Positions 1 through 8,087 of a stretch of DNA of 64,000 bases are shown in pieces (the stretch's first letter is position 1; each line of letters starts with the position of its first letter). Under the pieces are notes generated by a model. It was given only the letters and a program-made list of their open reading frames with translations, ran no database searches and was not told the DNA's origin. Position numbers and translations under genes: made by a program. Source of the stretch: CAYRPN01 sp964426135 (GTDB taxonomy: Bacteria > Planctomycetota > Phycisphaerae > Phycisphaerales > Phycisphaeraceae); contig CAYRPN010000011.1 of assembly GCA_964426135.1 (NCBI GenBank), positions 1 to 64,000 on the forward strand, in the 5' to 3' direction.

Positions 1-376
1 GATGATCGCGGACGCTGAGGTGATCGCGGACACTGGGATGATCGCGGACGCTGAGATGATCGCGGACGCTGAGATGATCGCAGACGCTGGGGTGATCGCG
101 GACGCTGAGATGATCGCGGACGACGCGCTGTTGCAACTGATCGCGCAGGCGGGCGTGGTCCCAGTCGTGATGGGTGAGAAACTCCTGGAGCGTGCGCACC
201 GCCGTGCCGCCGGCCAGGGCGACGGGCTCGACGCTTTTGCGGGGCAGATCGCCCATCAATCCGCGGCAATAGGTGTGGCAGTGCCTGAACGTGGGCGCGG
301 TGGCGAAACAGGCCCGATGCTCGGCGACAAACGATGGAAAGCCCGCTCCTAACGCGGTGATCTGGTCCGTGGTCAT
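1..376 (-). CDS. IS701-like transposase, N-terminal fragment
   Basis: The reverse strand opens with ATG at 376 and stays open to the window edge, so only the N-terminal 125 residues are visible. They run MTTDQITALG, then an HTYCRGLMGDLPRKS stretch and LQEFLTHHDWDHARLRDQL. This resembles the N-terminus of IS701-type DDE transposases (DDE_5 superfamily), where a conserved Y..GLL.DL.RK region precedes the first catalytic Asp. In that family the segment after RVVRDH normally leads directly into the IGxIDET catalytic motif. Here six extra copies of a six-residue unit (VRDHLS/VRDHPS) follow instead. The catalytic residues lie outside the window, so activity cannot be judged. Family assignment is by recall of motifs only. 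Confidence 0.7.
   Translation of the reverse strand, partial: MTTDQITALGAGFPSFVAEHRACFATAPTFRHCHTYCRGLMGDLPRKSVEPVALAGGTAVRTLQEFLTHHDWDHARLRDQLQQRVVRDHLSVRDHPSVCDHLSVRDHLSVRDHPSVRDHLSVRDH
2..127. repeat. 18-bp tandem repeat inside the transposase
   Basis: Six full copies and one partial copy of an 18-bp unit (ATGATCGCGGACGCTGAG with a few G/A or C/T changes) run from the window edge to 127. The period is a multiple of three, so the transposase frame is kept and each unit adds VRDHLS or a close variant. The array may continue to the left of the window. Confidence 0.95.
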
Positions 377-704
377 CGACGACCTCCTTGTCGGATGAAC
401 ACGTCATCGGCTCAGGATCGACAAGAGCTTGAGCGGGAATAGCGCTGTAGTGCTAGGTGGGGTTTGGAAGGGGGTGGGGCCACGTGGCCGGCCACTTTGG
501 GCGAACGATGGGCGCGAGAGATTGGACTGAGTCGGTGCCGCGCTTGTGTGCTGGTCTCGAACCCGGTTCCCGCCTTCGCCTTCTCAATCGTCGCGCCTTC
601 CTTCTGTCCTCTGTCCTCTGTCCCCTGTCCCCTGTCCTCCGTCCTCCGACCCCGTTTCCCTCCTCGTTACAATGCCCGGCCACCCCTTCGCGATGAGGTT
701 CCGC
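377..704. other. Gene-free stretch with short C/T-rich array
   Basis: No gene is supported here. The left part is the 5' flank of the transposase and may hold the element's terminal inverted repeat, which I could not delimit. At about 598-650 lies an array of CTGTCCYY-type heptamers and octamers, one of the dispersed families of this window. A purine-rich GAGG at 695-698 is the likely ribosome binding site of the downstream carrier gene. Confidence 0.7.
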
Positions 705-2156
705 ATGGCTGAGAAAATCCAGTACCCCGAACTGTCGTCCGTTCTCAAGCAGGGGTTCAATCTCAAACTGTTCAAGTATTTCGGGGCCGGCGCCATCATG
801 GCGTCGGTCACCATCGGCAGCGGCGAAACCGTGTTCGCATCCACGGCAGGGGCTGTGTTCGGCTACACGCTGATGTGGCTCTTCCTCGGCGGCGCGTTTC
901 TCAAGGGCATCCAGGTCTACACCGCGGCACGCTACATGACGCTCACCGGCGAGCATCCGATGACGCACTGGGCGCATTTCCCGGGCCCGCGCAATTGGGT
1001 GCCGGCGTTCATCGGCATCATCAGCCTGGCGTGTTTTCCGTTCTGGCTGGCGGGCCTGCCGCAGCTTCTGGGCGAGACGATGAACTGGATCTTCGGCATT
1101 ACCGGCGAGAAGGAAGAACTCGTCCGCTATGCCAAGCTCTGGGCCACCGGGTTCATCTGCCTCGCCGTGTTCCTCACCTGGATTCAGCCTTACAAATGGC
1201 TGGAAATCGCCCAGACCATCATCGTCGCCATCCTCCTCGTCAGCGTGATGGCGGCATGTTTCGCGTCGAGCCCCGACTGGGGCGCGGTGGCGGTGGGCAT
1301 GATCCCCACGCCCGTGAAGTATCCCGACTGGCTGGCGACCGCGGCACCCGATTTCCTCAAGAGCAATCCGACGATCATCGCCCTGATCGCCACCAGCCTC
1401 GGCGCCATCGGCGGCGGCACGTACGACTACCTGGGCTACATCGGCTGCTTCCGCGAAAAAAACTGGGGCCTGATCGGCCAGGGCCACCAGCGCATCAGCG
1501 ACGCTGACGTCGAGCAGGACGGCAAACTCCCCATCGACACCAGCGCGGACAACGTCGCCCGCGGCAAACGCTGGCTCCTGGCGCCGCAGTTCGATGTGTG
1601 GATCGGTTTCGCCTGCGTGATCATCTTCACGCTCGGCTTCATCACCCTCGGCGCCGTCGTGCTGCACCCGGAGCAGAAAGTCCCGCAGAAGTTTGGCCTG
1701 CTCTCGGAGCAGGCCACGTTCCTCACGCAGTTCCACCCGTCGCTGAAATATCTCTACCAGCTCGGCATCTTCATGGCGATCTGGGGCACGGTGTACGGGG
1801 CGTACGAGGTCTACATCCGCACCGCCTATGAGTGCCTGGCGCCGCTTAGCGCCAAGGTCCGCCACATGTCCAACAACAAGTTCCGCAACATCATCCTTGT
1901 CTACTGCGGCACGGGCGCACTGGCGCTCTTGTGGGGCATGGGTGATGATCCGACCAAAATCGTGGCGCCGGCCGCGATCGTCGGCGGCGTGCTGCTGTGC
2001 GGGCTGTGGTGCCTGGCGATGATCTGGGTCGATCGCCGGTTCCTCCCCAAGCCGCTGCAGATGGGCGTGGGCCTGCTCATCATGAACTGGATCGCCGGCC
2101 TGGCGATGACCGGCATCGGGGCGTACACGATCTGGGTCACGTACATTTCGAAGTGA
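705..2156 (+). CDS. Nramp-like divalent metal/cation transporter
   Basis: This 483-residue polytopic membrane protein has about eleven hydrophobic helices, the length and layout of Nramp carriers (LeuT fold), and probably imports a metal ion. The first helix reads GAGAIMASVTIGSGE where classical Nramps have the DPGN metal ligand motif. The sixth helix region carries SLGAIGGGTYDYLGYIG instead of the MPH motif. It therefore belongs to a divergent Nramp-related branch whose substrate cannot be inferred. ATG 705 was chosen because GAGG stands 6 bases upstream. The longer in-frame start at 546 would read through an intergenic C/T repeat. It converges on purB across a repeat-filled spacer. Confidence 0.8.
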   Translation: MAEKIQYPELSSVLKQGFNLKLFKYFGAGAIMASVTIGSGETVFASTAGAVFGYTLMWLFLGGAFLKGIQVYTAARYMTLTGEHPMTHWAHFPGPRNWVPAFIGIISLACFPFWLAGLPQLLGETMNWIFGITGEKEELVRYAKLWATGFICLAVFLTWIQPYKWLEIAQTIIVAILLVSVMAACFASSPDWGAVAVGMIPTPVKYPDWLATAAPDFLKSNPTIIALIATSLGAIGGGTYDYLGYIGCFREKNWGLIGQGHQRISDADVEQDGKLPIDTSADNVARGKRWLLAPQFDVWIGFACVIIFTLGFITLGAVVLHPEQKVPQKFGLLSEQATFLTQFHPSLKYLYQLGIFMAIWGTVYGAYEVYIRTAYECLAPLSAKVRHMSNNKFRNIILVYCGTGALALLWGMGDDPTKIVAPAAIVGGVLLCGLWCLAMIWVDRRFLPKPLQMGVGLLIMNWIAGLAMTGIGAYTIWVTYISK

Positions 2157-2159
2157 AGG

Positions 2160-2362
2160 AGATTTGGGATTTGGGATTTCGGATTTCGGATTTCGGGATC
2201 AGAGATTTGAAATTTCAGATTTCAGATTTCAGATTTGAGATTTCAGATTTGAGATTTGAGATTGGCGATTTGGATTCTGGCGCGTTCGTTTATGCACACG
2301 GCGCACCAATTCCCCAGTCCAAAATCCAAAATCCGAAATCCCAAATCCGAAATCCCAAATCC
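2160..2362. repeat. Inverted arms of GATTTCGG-type short repeats
   Basis: From about 2160 to 2275 the + strand is an array of degenerate heptamers (GGATTTC, AGATTTG, AGATTTC). From about 2318 to 2362 the complementary heptamers (AAATCCC, AAATCCG) appear, so the two arms can pair around a core of about 45 bases. It lies between the converging Nramp-like and purB genes, where a hairpin could serve as a two-way terminator. The same family occurs inside valS. Confidence 0.9.
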
Positions 2363-2364
2363 CT

Positions 2365-3822
2365 TCACACCTTCAGATCACTGCCCATGCCCAGGTCGTG
2401 CTGGTACCGCGCGCGGATCGGGGCGGCCATTTCAGCGACGAACGCGTCCACCTGCTGCGGCGAGCGGCCGACGAACTTCGCCGGGTCCAGCACCGCCGCG
2501 AAGTCTACGCCCTTGAATGCCGGATCGTCCTGCAGTCGCCGCAGCAGGTCATTTTCCGCACCTTCGTTCTTGACATGCTGGGCCGCCGCCTGGGCGTGCT
2601 GGCGGATCACTTCGTGCAAATGCTGGCGGTCGCCGCCCTGGCGCACCGCCGCCATCATGATGTTTTCGGTCGCCATGAAGGGCAGTTCGGCGGCGAGGTT
2701 TCGCTCGATGATTTTCGGATAGACGACCATGCCGGCGGTGACGTTGATCAAGAGGTCCATCACGCCATCAAGGGCGAGGAACGGCTCAGGCAGGGTGAGC
2801 CTGCGGGTGCTGGAGTCGTCGAGAGTGCGTTCGAACCATTGCTCGGCGGCGACGGTGTAGGCGATCTGGGTTTGGCCGATGACGAAGCGGGACAGGCCAC
2901 AGATTCGCTCGCAGCGCATGGGGTTGCGCTTGTAGGGCATGGCGGAGGAGCCGACCTGGCTTGATTCGAAAGGTTCTTCGATTTCCTTGCGGTTGGCGAG
3001 CAGGCGGACGTCGGTGGCGAACTTCATCGCGGCGGCGGCGGCCATGGCGAGGCTGGCGAGGATCGGGCCATCGATCACCCGCGGGTAGGTCTGCCCGGTG
3101 ATGACGAAGCGGCGCGTCGGAGGCCAGTGCATCTTCGCGGTGACGAGTTTGTCGAGTTCTTCGCACCGGCGATGGGCCTCGGCGTCGTCGAGCCCGATGC
3201 CTTGAAAGAGCTCGAGGAACGAGGCCTGCGTGCCGGTGGTGCCCTTGACGCCGCGGAAGCGCAGGGAGCTGATGCGATGCTCGATTTCTTCGAGCGCCAG
3301 CGCCAGGTCGTGGGCCCACAGAGCGGCGCGTTTGCCGACGGTCGTCGGCTGGGCCGGCTGATAGTGGGTGAAGGCGAGCGTGGGCAGGAACTTCCATTTC
3401 GTGGCGAACGTGGCGAGCTGGTCGATGACATTCGCCAGCTTCTTCGCGATCAGGTTCAAGGCGTCGCGGATCAGCAGCAGCTCGGTGTTGCAGACGACGT
3501 ACTGGCTGGTCGCGCCCAGGTGGATGATGGGGCGTGCGGTCGGCGCGACATCACCCAGGGCGTGGATGTGGGCCATCACATCGTGGCGCAGTTTCTTTTC
3601 GTACTCAGCGGCTTTGAGGTAATCGATGTCGTCCAGATGCTGGCGCAGTTCGGTAACCTGTTCGTCACGGATGGGCAGTCCAAGCTCTTTCTCCGCTTCA
3701 GCCAATGCAAGCCACAACCTGCGCCAGGTGGTAAACTTGCGCTGCGGCGACCAGATCGCCTGCATCGCCGAAGAAGCATTGCGCGAGGAGAGAGGAGATT
3801 CGTATCGGTCGAAGGTAGGCAT
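2365..3822 (-). CDS. purB: Adenylosuccinate lyase
   Basis: Adenylosuccinate lyase removes fumarate from SAICAR and from adenylosuccinate in purine synthesis (cytosolic tetramer of the fumarase/aspartase superfamily). The 485-residue product has the superfamily signature GSSAMPYKRNP near residue 290, which holds the mobile catalytic loop. It also has the upstream HLGATSQYV and GTTGTQASF segments, and a C-terminal helical domain. Length is normal for the 'eukaryotic-type' long PurB. Start at ATG 3822; no better start is visible. Upstream lies a divergent spacer, built of inverted short repeats, that it shares with the ECF sigma gene. Confidence 0.96.
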   Translation of the reverse strand: MPTFDRYESPLSSRNASSAMQAIWSPQRKFTTWRRLWLALAEAEKELGLPIRDEQVTELRQHLDDIDYLKAAEYEKKLRHDVMAHIHALGDVAPTARPIIHLGATSQYVVCNTELLLIRDALNLIAKKLANVIDQLATFATKWKFLPTLAFTHYQPAQPTTVGKRAALWAHDLALALEEIEHRISSLRFRGVKGTTGTQASFLELFQGIGLDDAEAHRRCEELDKLVTAKMHWPPTRRFVITGQTYPRVIDGPILASLAMAAAAAMKFATDVRLLANRKEIEEPFESSQVGSSAMPYKRNPMRCERICGLSRFVIGQTQIAYTVAAEQWFERTLDDSSTRRLTLPEPFLALDGVMDLLINVTAGMVVYPKIIERNLAAELPFMATENIMMAAVRQGGDRQHLHEVIRQHAQAAAQHVKNEGAENDLLRRLQDDPAFKGVDFAAVLDPAKFVGRSPQQVDAFVAEMAAPIRARYQHDLGMGSDLKV

Positions 3823-3837
3823 GGGCCGTCTTTTCAG

Positions 3838-4103
3838 AGAGGGTTTAGGGTGTAGGGTTTAGGGTACGGAACGAGTCACAAGGCGAGTGAAAAGTGCAAA
3901 GTGAAAAGTGCAAAGTGAGAAGTGAAGAACCGCAAATGTCCAAGCGCGAGAACCAGCGGCTTGGCCGAGATTTCGCTCTAGCGTAAACAGTGCTCTTTGT
4001 CGCACTTTTCACTTTGCACTTTTCACTTTCTACTTTTCACTCGGTACTTTCCATTTGCCTTGCTCCGCACCCTGCACCCTACACCCTAAACCCTAAACCC
4101 TCT
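3838..4103. repeat. Nested inverted short-repeat arms (TAGGGTTTAGGG and AAAGTGCAAAGTG families)
   Basis: Two families are stacked as nested inverted arms. The outer arms are GGTTTAGGGTGTAGGGTTTA at about 3840 and its complement (CCCTACACCCTAAACCC) at about 4078-4100. The inner arms are repeats of AAAAGTGCAAAGTG at about 3888-3925 and of CACTTTTCACTTTGC at about 4000-4042. The core of about 75 bases shows no ORF. The block fills the divergent spacer between purB and the ECF sigma gene, so promoters of both must lie in or beside it. Confidence 0.9.
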
Positions 4104-4111
4104 TCCCTCAA

Positions 4112-4750
4112 ATGCACCTTCCCGAAGCCCAACTCGTCAAGCTCGCGCAGCAGGGCGATCGCCAGGCGCTGGGGGAATTGCTGCAACGTCATCACCACCG
4201 CCTGTTCAACGTCGCGCTGCGGATGGTCGGCCATCACGAAGACGCCGCCGAGGTCACACAGGACGCGATGCTGAAGATCGTGGAGCACATCAAGAGCTAC
4301 GACGGCCGCAGCCAATTGACGACGTGGATGATCCGGATTGTGATGAACCAGTCGATTTCGCTGCTGCGCAAGCGAAAACTGCGGAAAATGACGAGTCTCG
4401 ACGCCGAGGGCGGGGGTAACGGCTCGGGCGGAAGCGGTCCGATATCCAACAAGGGAGAGGGGGCGGATACCTCGCTTCGCGATCGTCTGGTCGATGACCG
4501 GGAACGAAAGCCCGACCAACGCGTCCAACATGAGGAAATGATTGCGGAACTGCACCGAGCGCTGGGCCGGCTGGATGAGGAGTTCCGCTCCGTCCTGGTC
4601 CTGCGCGATATGAATGACATGGACTACGAACAGATCGCCGACACCTTGAGCGTGCCCGTCGGCACCGTGAAGAGCCGGCTGTTCCGAGCACGCCTGGCGC
4701 TGCGGCAGGAAATGCTGAAGGTGTTTCCCGATGCGGTTCAAAGCAGCTAG
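4112..4750 (+). CDS. ECF-type RNA polymerase sigma factor
   Basis: This 212-residue sigma-70 family protein has the two-domain ECF layout. Region 2 spans about residues 5-90 (LVKLAQQGDRQAL, then HEDAAEVTQDAMLKI and TTWMIRIVMNQ). Region 4 spans about residues 145-205 (LDEEFRSVLVLRDMNDMDYEQIADTLSVPVGTVKSRLFRAR, a helix-turn-helix). The linker is unusually long, with a Gly/Ser-rich stretch near residues 95-120. It would direct polymerase to a stress or envelope regulon. The gene is followed 170 bases later by a membrane protein with an anti-sigma-like N-terminus, the usual partner arrangement. No spaced RBS stands out before ATG 4112. Confidence 0.93.
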   Translation: MHLPEAQLVKLAQQGDRQALGELLQRHHHRLFNVALRMVGHHEDAAEVTQDAMLKIVEHIKSYDGRSQLTTWMIRIVMNQSISLLRKRKLRKMTSLDAEGGGNGSGGSGPISNKGEGADTSLRDRLVDDRERKPDQRVQHEEMIAELHRALGRLDEEFRSVLVLRDMNDMDYEQIADTLSVPVGTVKSRLFRARLALRQEMLKVFPDAVQSS

Positions 4751-4755
4751 GAAAA

Positions 4756-4868
4756 ACGAATGATGAATGGTGAGTGATGAATCGTGAATGGCTATTGCAG
4801 AGACCTACAGAGACAGCGGCGACTTCCTAAATAGCCAATCATCATTCATCAATCATCACTCACCATTC
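4756..4868. repeat. Inverted arms of GAATGATGAATGG-type repeats
   Basis: Arm one (about 4757-4790) is built of TGATGAATGG/TGAGTGATGAATCG units. Arm two (about 4838-4868) is the complement (ATCATTCATCAATCATCACTC). The core ends in GGCTATT at one side and AATAGCC at the other, extending the stem. The block separates the sigma factor from its putative anti-sigma gene and could dampen readthrough. Confidence 0.88.
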
Positions 4869-4920
4869 GCATTGGCGTGAATCGGACCGAGTACTGCATC
4901 GCTTGCATGACGAGGATCCC

Positions 4921-6969
4921 ATGATCGACCGCTACGACGAACATCTCATCCTCGCCTACGTCGAGAACGAACTCACCGGCCCAGCCCGCGTCGAGTTCGA
5001 AGCCCTCATGGCCAAGGACCAAGCGCTGCGGCAACTGGTGCTGCAACTGATCCGCGACCGCGATCACCTCCGCAATCTGCCCGATCACGACGCTCCTGCC
5101 GAACTCATGGCGGAGATTCACGAAGCCCTCGAACGCCACATGCTGCTGGATGCGCCCGCTCACGAAGTCCGGATGGCGATGAATCCCGCTCCGCTGCTCT
5201 TCCCGCGCTGGACCCGATGGGCCGCGATGGCGGCTGCCGTGGCGCTGGCGGCCGGACTCACCTGGCACTTCGATCCCTTCGCATGGAGACCCGTCAAGGA
5301 TCGCGGCCCCAGCGTCGTCATCAACGATCTGAACAAAGCAGGAACGACCATCGACGACGGCAAAGGTGAGAATCGCGGCACCCCCGCCGATCCACTGCGG
5401 AACGATGGCGTCACTGGCGGCAAGATCGCCGAGACGGAGCATCGCAAGAACATTGGTGACTCGACGGGACAGGGCTCGATTGCGGGCCCCGGTCCTGTCG
5501 ACAAGCAGGCCGATGCTTCTTTGAAGCCAGCCATGGCCGTGAAGCGCGACGCGAATGCGGACAAGACGCAGGCGGGTGCGGTGCCAGGCGTCGCCGCCAG
5601 GACTGGCGATGCCGACGCGGTGGCCGAGGCGGACAAGGCCCTGGCCATGAGCCGTCGCAGCGAGTCGTTTCGCGCCATGGTGCCGGCCACCAAGGGTGCC
5701 GTGGCCCTGGGGCAGCTCATGAAGGCGGCGGAAATCGACGATACCCGCATTCGCGCGCTGCAGCTTGAAATGCAGTTGGCGGCGCCCGTGGCGGCGACGA
5801 CGCAGGATCTCGTGCTGGCCTGGGCGAAGAGTCACGGAGCTGAGGCTGTGACCAGCGAGGTTGCACACACGCTGCGCGCCAATGCCGACAAGGCCACGAT
5901 CCGCAAGGGCGCCGCTGGCGAACGTGTCGCCGAGCAGCAGGGCCAGCCTCTCGCGAAGTCCGTTCACGAGAACGGCGTGCCACCGGTCGCGCTGGCCGCC
6001 GGTGCCGCCCCCGGTGCCGCTCCCGGTGCCGCCCCAAACGCTGCCGCCAAGCCCGCTGCCGCGCCGGCACCCGCCAAGTCCGCCACGGTGGTTGAAGCCC
6101 CAGCCAAGGACGCCGCCATCGCGGCTGACAGTGACGGAAAGTCTGACAAGACCGACCCGCAGCAAACCACTGAAAAGAATGCACAGAAAAAGGTTGCCGA
6201 TCCCCAATCCCCGGCCCTGGCGGACGGCGTGCCTCAGGTTGTTCCCGGTGGCATCGGCGGCGCGCCTTCCGACAGATCGAGCGGCTCGGCGGTTGCCGGT
6301 CGAGGTGCGTCGGCGCCGGATGGAAAGGCCAGGACCACCCGCAAGGAAGTCACGCTGCTCGTCCCGGCTGATCGCGTCGAAGCGCTGGTGAGCCTCATTG
6401 AAGAGAAGACCGGCCAGACGCTCATCGTCATCGGTGAGAACGGCGCGGCGCGCCTGATGGAACCGAAGGCCGCTCGTCGCCGTCAGGCCGATCGCCTCGC
6501 ACAGGAATCGGCGAAGGCCGGCGCGGGAGCGGGTTTCGGCGCCGATGCGGGCGGCGCTGCGAACTTCGCGGACAAGGGCAACGATGCGGTGCTGGTGGAA
6601 CACCTGGAGAAGGAACGCACGCTGAAAAAAGATGAAGCCGCCGCAGCCGCGAAAGCGATCCCCGCTCCTCCATCGCCGGCCGCACCGCAGCCCAAACCTG
6701 AAGCAGCGCCGACACCGACTCCGGCACCGGCACCAGTCGCGCCGCCGGCGCCCGCCATCGGCACAGCCTCTCCACGATCAACTGCCCAGGCCAAACTGAA
6801 GGACGCCAAGGCCGCCGAGCCCGCCGCTGCCGAGGCGGGCAATGACCAGGGTCGCGAAGCCAAAGCGGATTCCGCCAACGTGGAAAAGAACGCCGGCGAA
6901 CAGCGCGTCGTGGTCACCATCATTCTCGAAGAGTCGTCGGAAGTGGTCGAAGAAGCATCGCCGAAGTGA
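4921..6969 (+). CDS. Putative membrane anti-sigma factor with long low-complexity tail
   Basis: This is a 682-residue protein. The first 80 residues (YDEHLILAYVENELTGPARVEFE...) resemble the anti-sigma domain of planctomycete ECF partners, but there is no HxxxCxxC zinc motif. One transmembrane helix follows (about residues 98-116, WAAMAAAVALAAGL). The remaining roughly 560 residues are Ala/Pro/Lys-rich, with GAAPGAAPGAAP repeats near residue 363 and a short ordered island (about residues 475-505) resembling a domain with VTLLVPADRVEALVSLI. ATG 4921 follows GAGGA at proper spacing; TTG 4903 is a less likely start. Position after the ECF gene supports the role. Function is inferred, not shown. 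Confidence 0.65.
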   Translation: MIDRYDEHLILAYVENELTGPARVEFEALMAKDQALRQLVLQLIRDRDHLRNLPDHDAPAELMAEIHEALERHMLLDAPAHEVRMAMNPAPLLFPRWTRWAAMAAAVALAAGLTWHFDPFAWRPVKDRGPSVVINDLNKAGTTIDDGKGENRGTPADPLRNDGVTGGKIAETEHRKNIGDSTGQGSIAGPGPVDKQADASLKPAMAVKRDANADKTQAGAVPGVAARTGDADAVAEADKALAMSRRSESFRAMVPATKGAVALGQLMKAAEIDDTRIRALQLEMQLAAPVAATTQDLVLAWAKSHGAEAVTSEVAHTLRANADKATIRKGAAGERVAEQQGQPLAKSVHENGVPPVALAAGAAPGAAPGAAPNAAAKPAAAPAPAKSATVVEAPAKDAAIAADSDGKSDKTDPQQTTEKNAQKKVADPQSPALADGVPQVVPGGIGGAPSDRSSGSAVAGRGASAPDGKARTTRKEVTLLVPADRVEALVSLIEEKTGQTLIVIGENGAARLMEPKAARRRQADRLAQESAKAGAGAGFGADAGGAANFADKGNDAVLVEHLEKERTLKKDEAAAAAKAIPAPPSPAAPQPKPEAAPTPTPAPAPVAPPAPAIGTASPRSTAQAKLKDAKAAEPAAAEAGNDQGREAKADSANVEKNAGEQRVVVTIILEESSEVVEEASPK

Positions 6970-6976
6970 TGAGATT

Positions 6977-7951
6977 TCAATCGTTCCCGTTTCGCAGCCA
7001 TTCCCACTGTCTGCGAATTCCCTCTTCCAGGCTCGTGCGCGGCTCGTAGCCCAGTTCCGCTCTGCTGCGCGACAGGTCCGCCCAGGTGCGCTCCACGTCG
7101 CCGGCCTGCATCGGTTGCCGGTCGATGATGATGCGCTTGCCGGTGACTTTGCCGATGATGTCGATCATCTCGCGCAGGCTCACGGGGTGGTTACCGCCGA
7201 TGTTGTAGATGCGGTAGGCCGGCGCGCCGGCTTCGCCGCAACGGTCCATCGCGGCGCAGAAGCCCGACACGATGTCCTCGACGAAGGTGTAATCCCGGCT
7301 GGTCGAGCCGTCGCCGAACATCGGGATCGGCTTGCCCGCCGCCACGAGTCGCAGGAACTTGTGGATCGCCAGGTCCGGGCGCTGCCGCGGGCCGAAGACG
7401 GTGAACAACCGCAGGCAGAACACGGGCAGGCCATGCACATGCGTGTACGTGTGACACAGAAGCTCGCCGGCTTTTTTGGTGGCGGCGTAGGGGCTGATGG
7501 GGAAATCGACGCGGTCGTCCTCGGCGAAAGGGACTTTCGGGTTGTTGCCGTAGACGCTGGAGCTGGAAGTGAAGATGAACTTCGCCGTGCCCGCCGCCGC
7601 CGCGCCATCGAGCAGATTCACCGTGCCATCGACATTCACCGCGGCGTAGTAGGCGGGGTTTTCAATGCTCGGGCGCACGCCGGCCATCGCCGCCAGATGG
7701 ATCACGGCCTCCGGTTGCACGCGGGCGAACACTTCGAGCATGGCGGCGCGGTCGCGGATGTCCGCCTCGACCAGTTCGAATCCGTCGGCGGCCATCGCTG
7801 ATGCGATGTTCTTCCGCTTGATCGCCTCGCCGTAAAAATCGCAGAAATTATCGACGCCCACGACCGACCGGCCGGCTGCCAGGAGGCGCTCGGTCAGGTG
7901 ACTTCCGATAAAACCGGCACAGCCGGTGATCAATACGGGGCGCAGCGCCAT
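6977..7951 (-). CDS. NAD-dependent nucleotide-sugar epimerase (UDP-glucuronate 4-epimerase-like)
   Basis: This 324-residue member of the extended short-chain dehydrogenases probably epimerises or dehydrates a nucleotide sugar for exopolysaccharide or lipopolysaccharide. The N-terminal Rossmann motif GCAGFIG is at residues 10-16. The catalytic set is a Ser run (TSSSSVYG, about 128-135) with YAATK at 155-159. Downstream segments RLFTVFGPRQRPD and DYTFVEDIV match UDP-glucuronate epimerases and related WbpP/CapI enzymes. The exact sugar cannot be fixed. It converges on the anti-sigma gene with only 7 bases between, and diverges from lipB. Confidence 0.9.
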   Translation of the reverse strand: MALRPVLITGCAGFIGSHLTERLLAAGRSVVGVDNFCDFYGEAIKRKNIASAMAADGFELVEADIRDRAAMLEVFARVQPEAVIHLAAMAGVRPSIENPAYYAAVNVDGTVNLLDGAAAAGTAKFIFTSSSSVYGNNPKVPFAEDDRVDFPISPYAATKKAGELLCHTYTHVHGLPVFCLRLFTVFGPRQRPDLAIHKFLRLVAAGKPIPMFGDGSTSRDYTFVEDIVSGFCAAMDRCGEAGAPAYRIYNIGGNHPVSLREMIDIIGKVTGKRIIIDRQPMQAGDVERTWADLSRSRAELGYEPRTSLEEGIRRQWEWLRNGND

Positions 7952-8087
7952 GACACATCCCAGGCAGACGGAGCCGACGCGAAACGACAGGGATGATATC
8001 GGCCAACCGGGGCCGCTGGTTCGCGCGGCCAGACGTTCGAGCGCCCGACCCCGCCATGGGAGGTATGGCTATGATGCCGCGCTTCTC

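Noticed and set aside
2..127. CRISPR array
   Set aside because: The repeat units are directly adjacent with no spacers, and the period is 18 bp. The other tandem arrays in the window likewise have no unique spacers.
2..352. A + strand open frame coding MIADAE repeats
   Set aside because: It is the complement of the 18-bp repeat in the transposase, whose minus-strand frame shows conserved transposase sequence.
453..1865. A 470-residue open frame on the minus strand opposite the Nramp-like gene
   Set aside because: The product is charged and Arg/Asp-rich with no known motif. The + strand codes a clear multi-helix transporter; in high-GC DNA such antisense frames are common.
4849..6603. A 584-residue minus-strand frame opposite the anti-sigma gene
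   Set aside because: Gly/Arg/His-rich shadow of an Ala/Pro-rich gene with no family motif or start signal.
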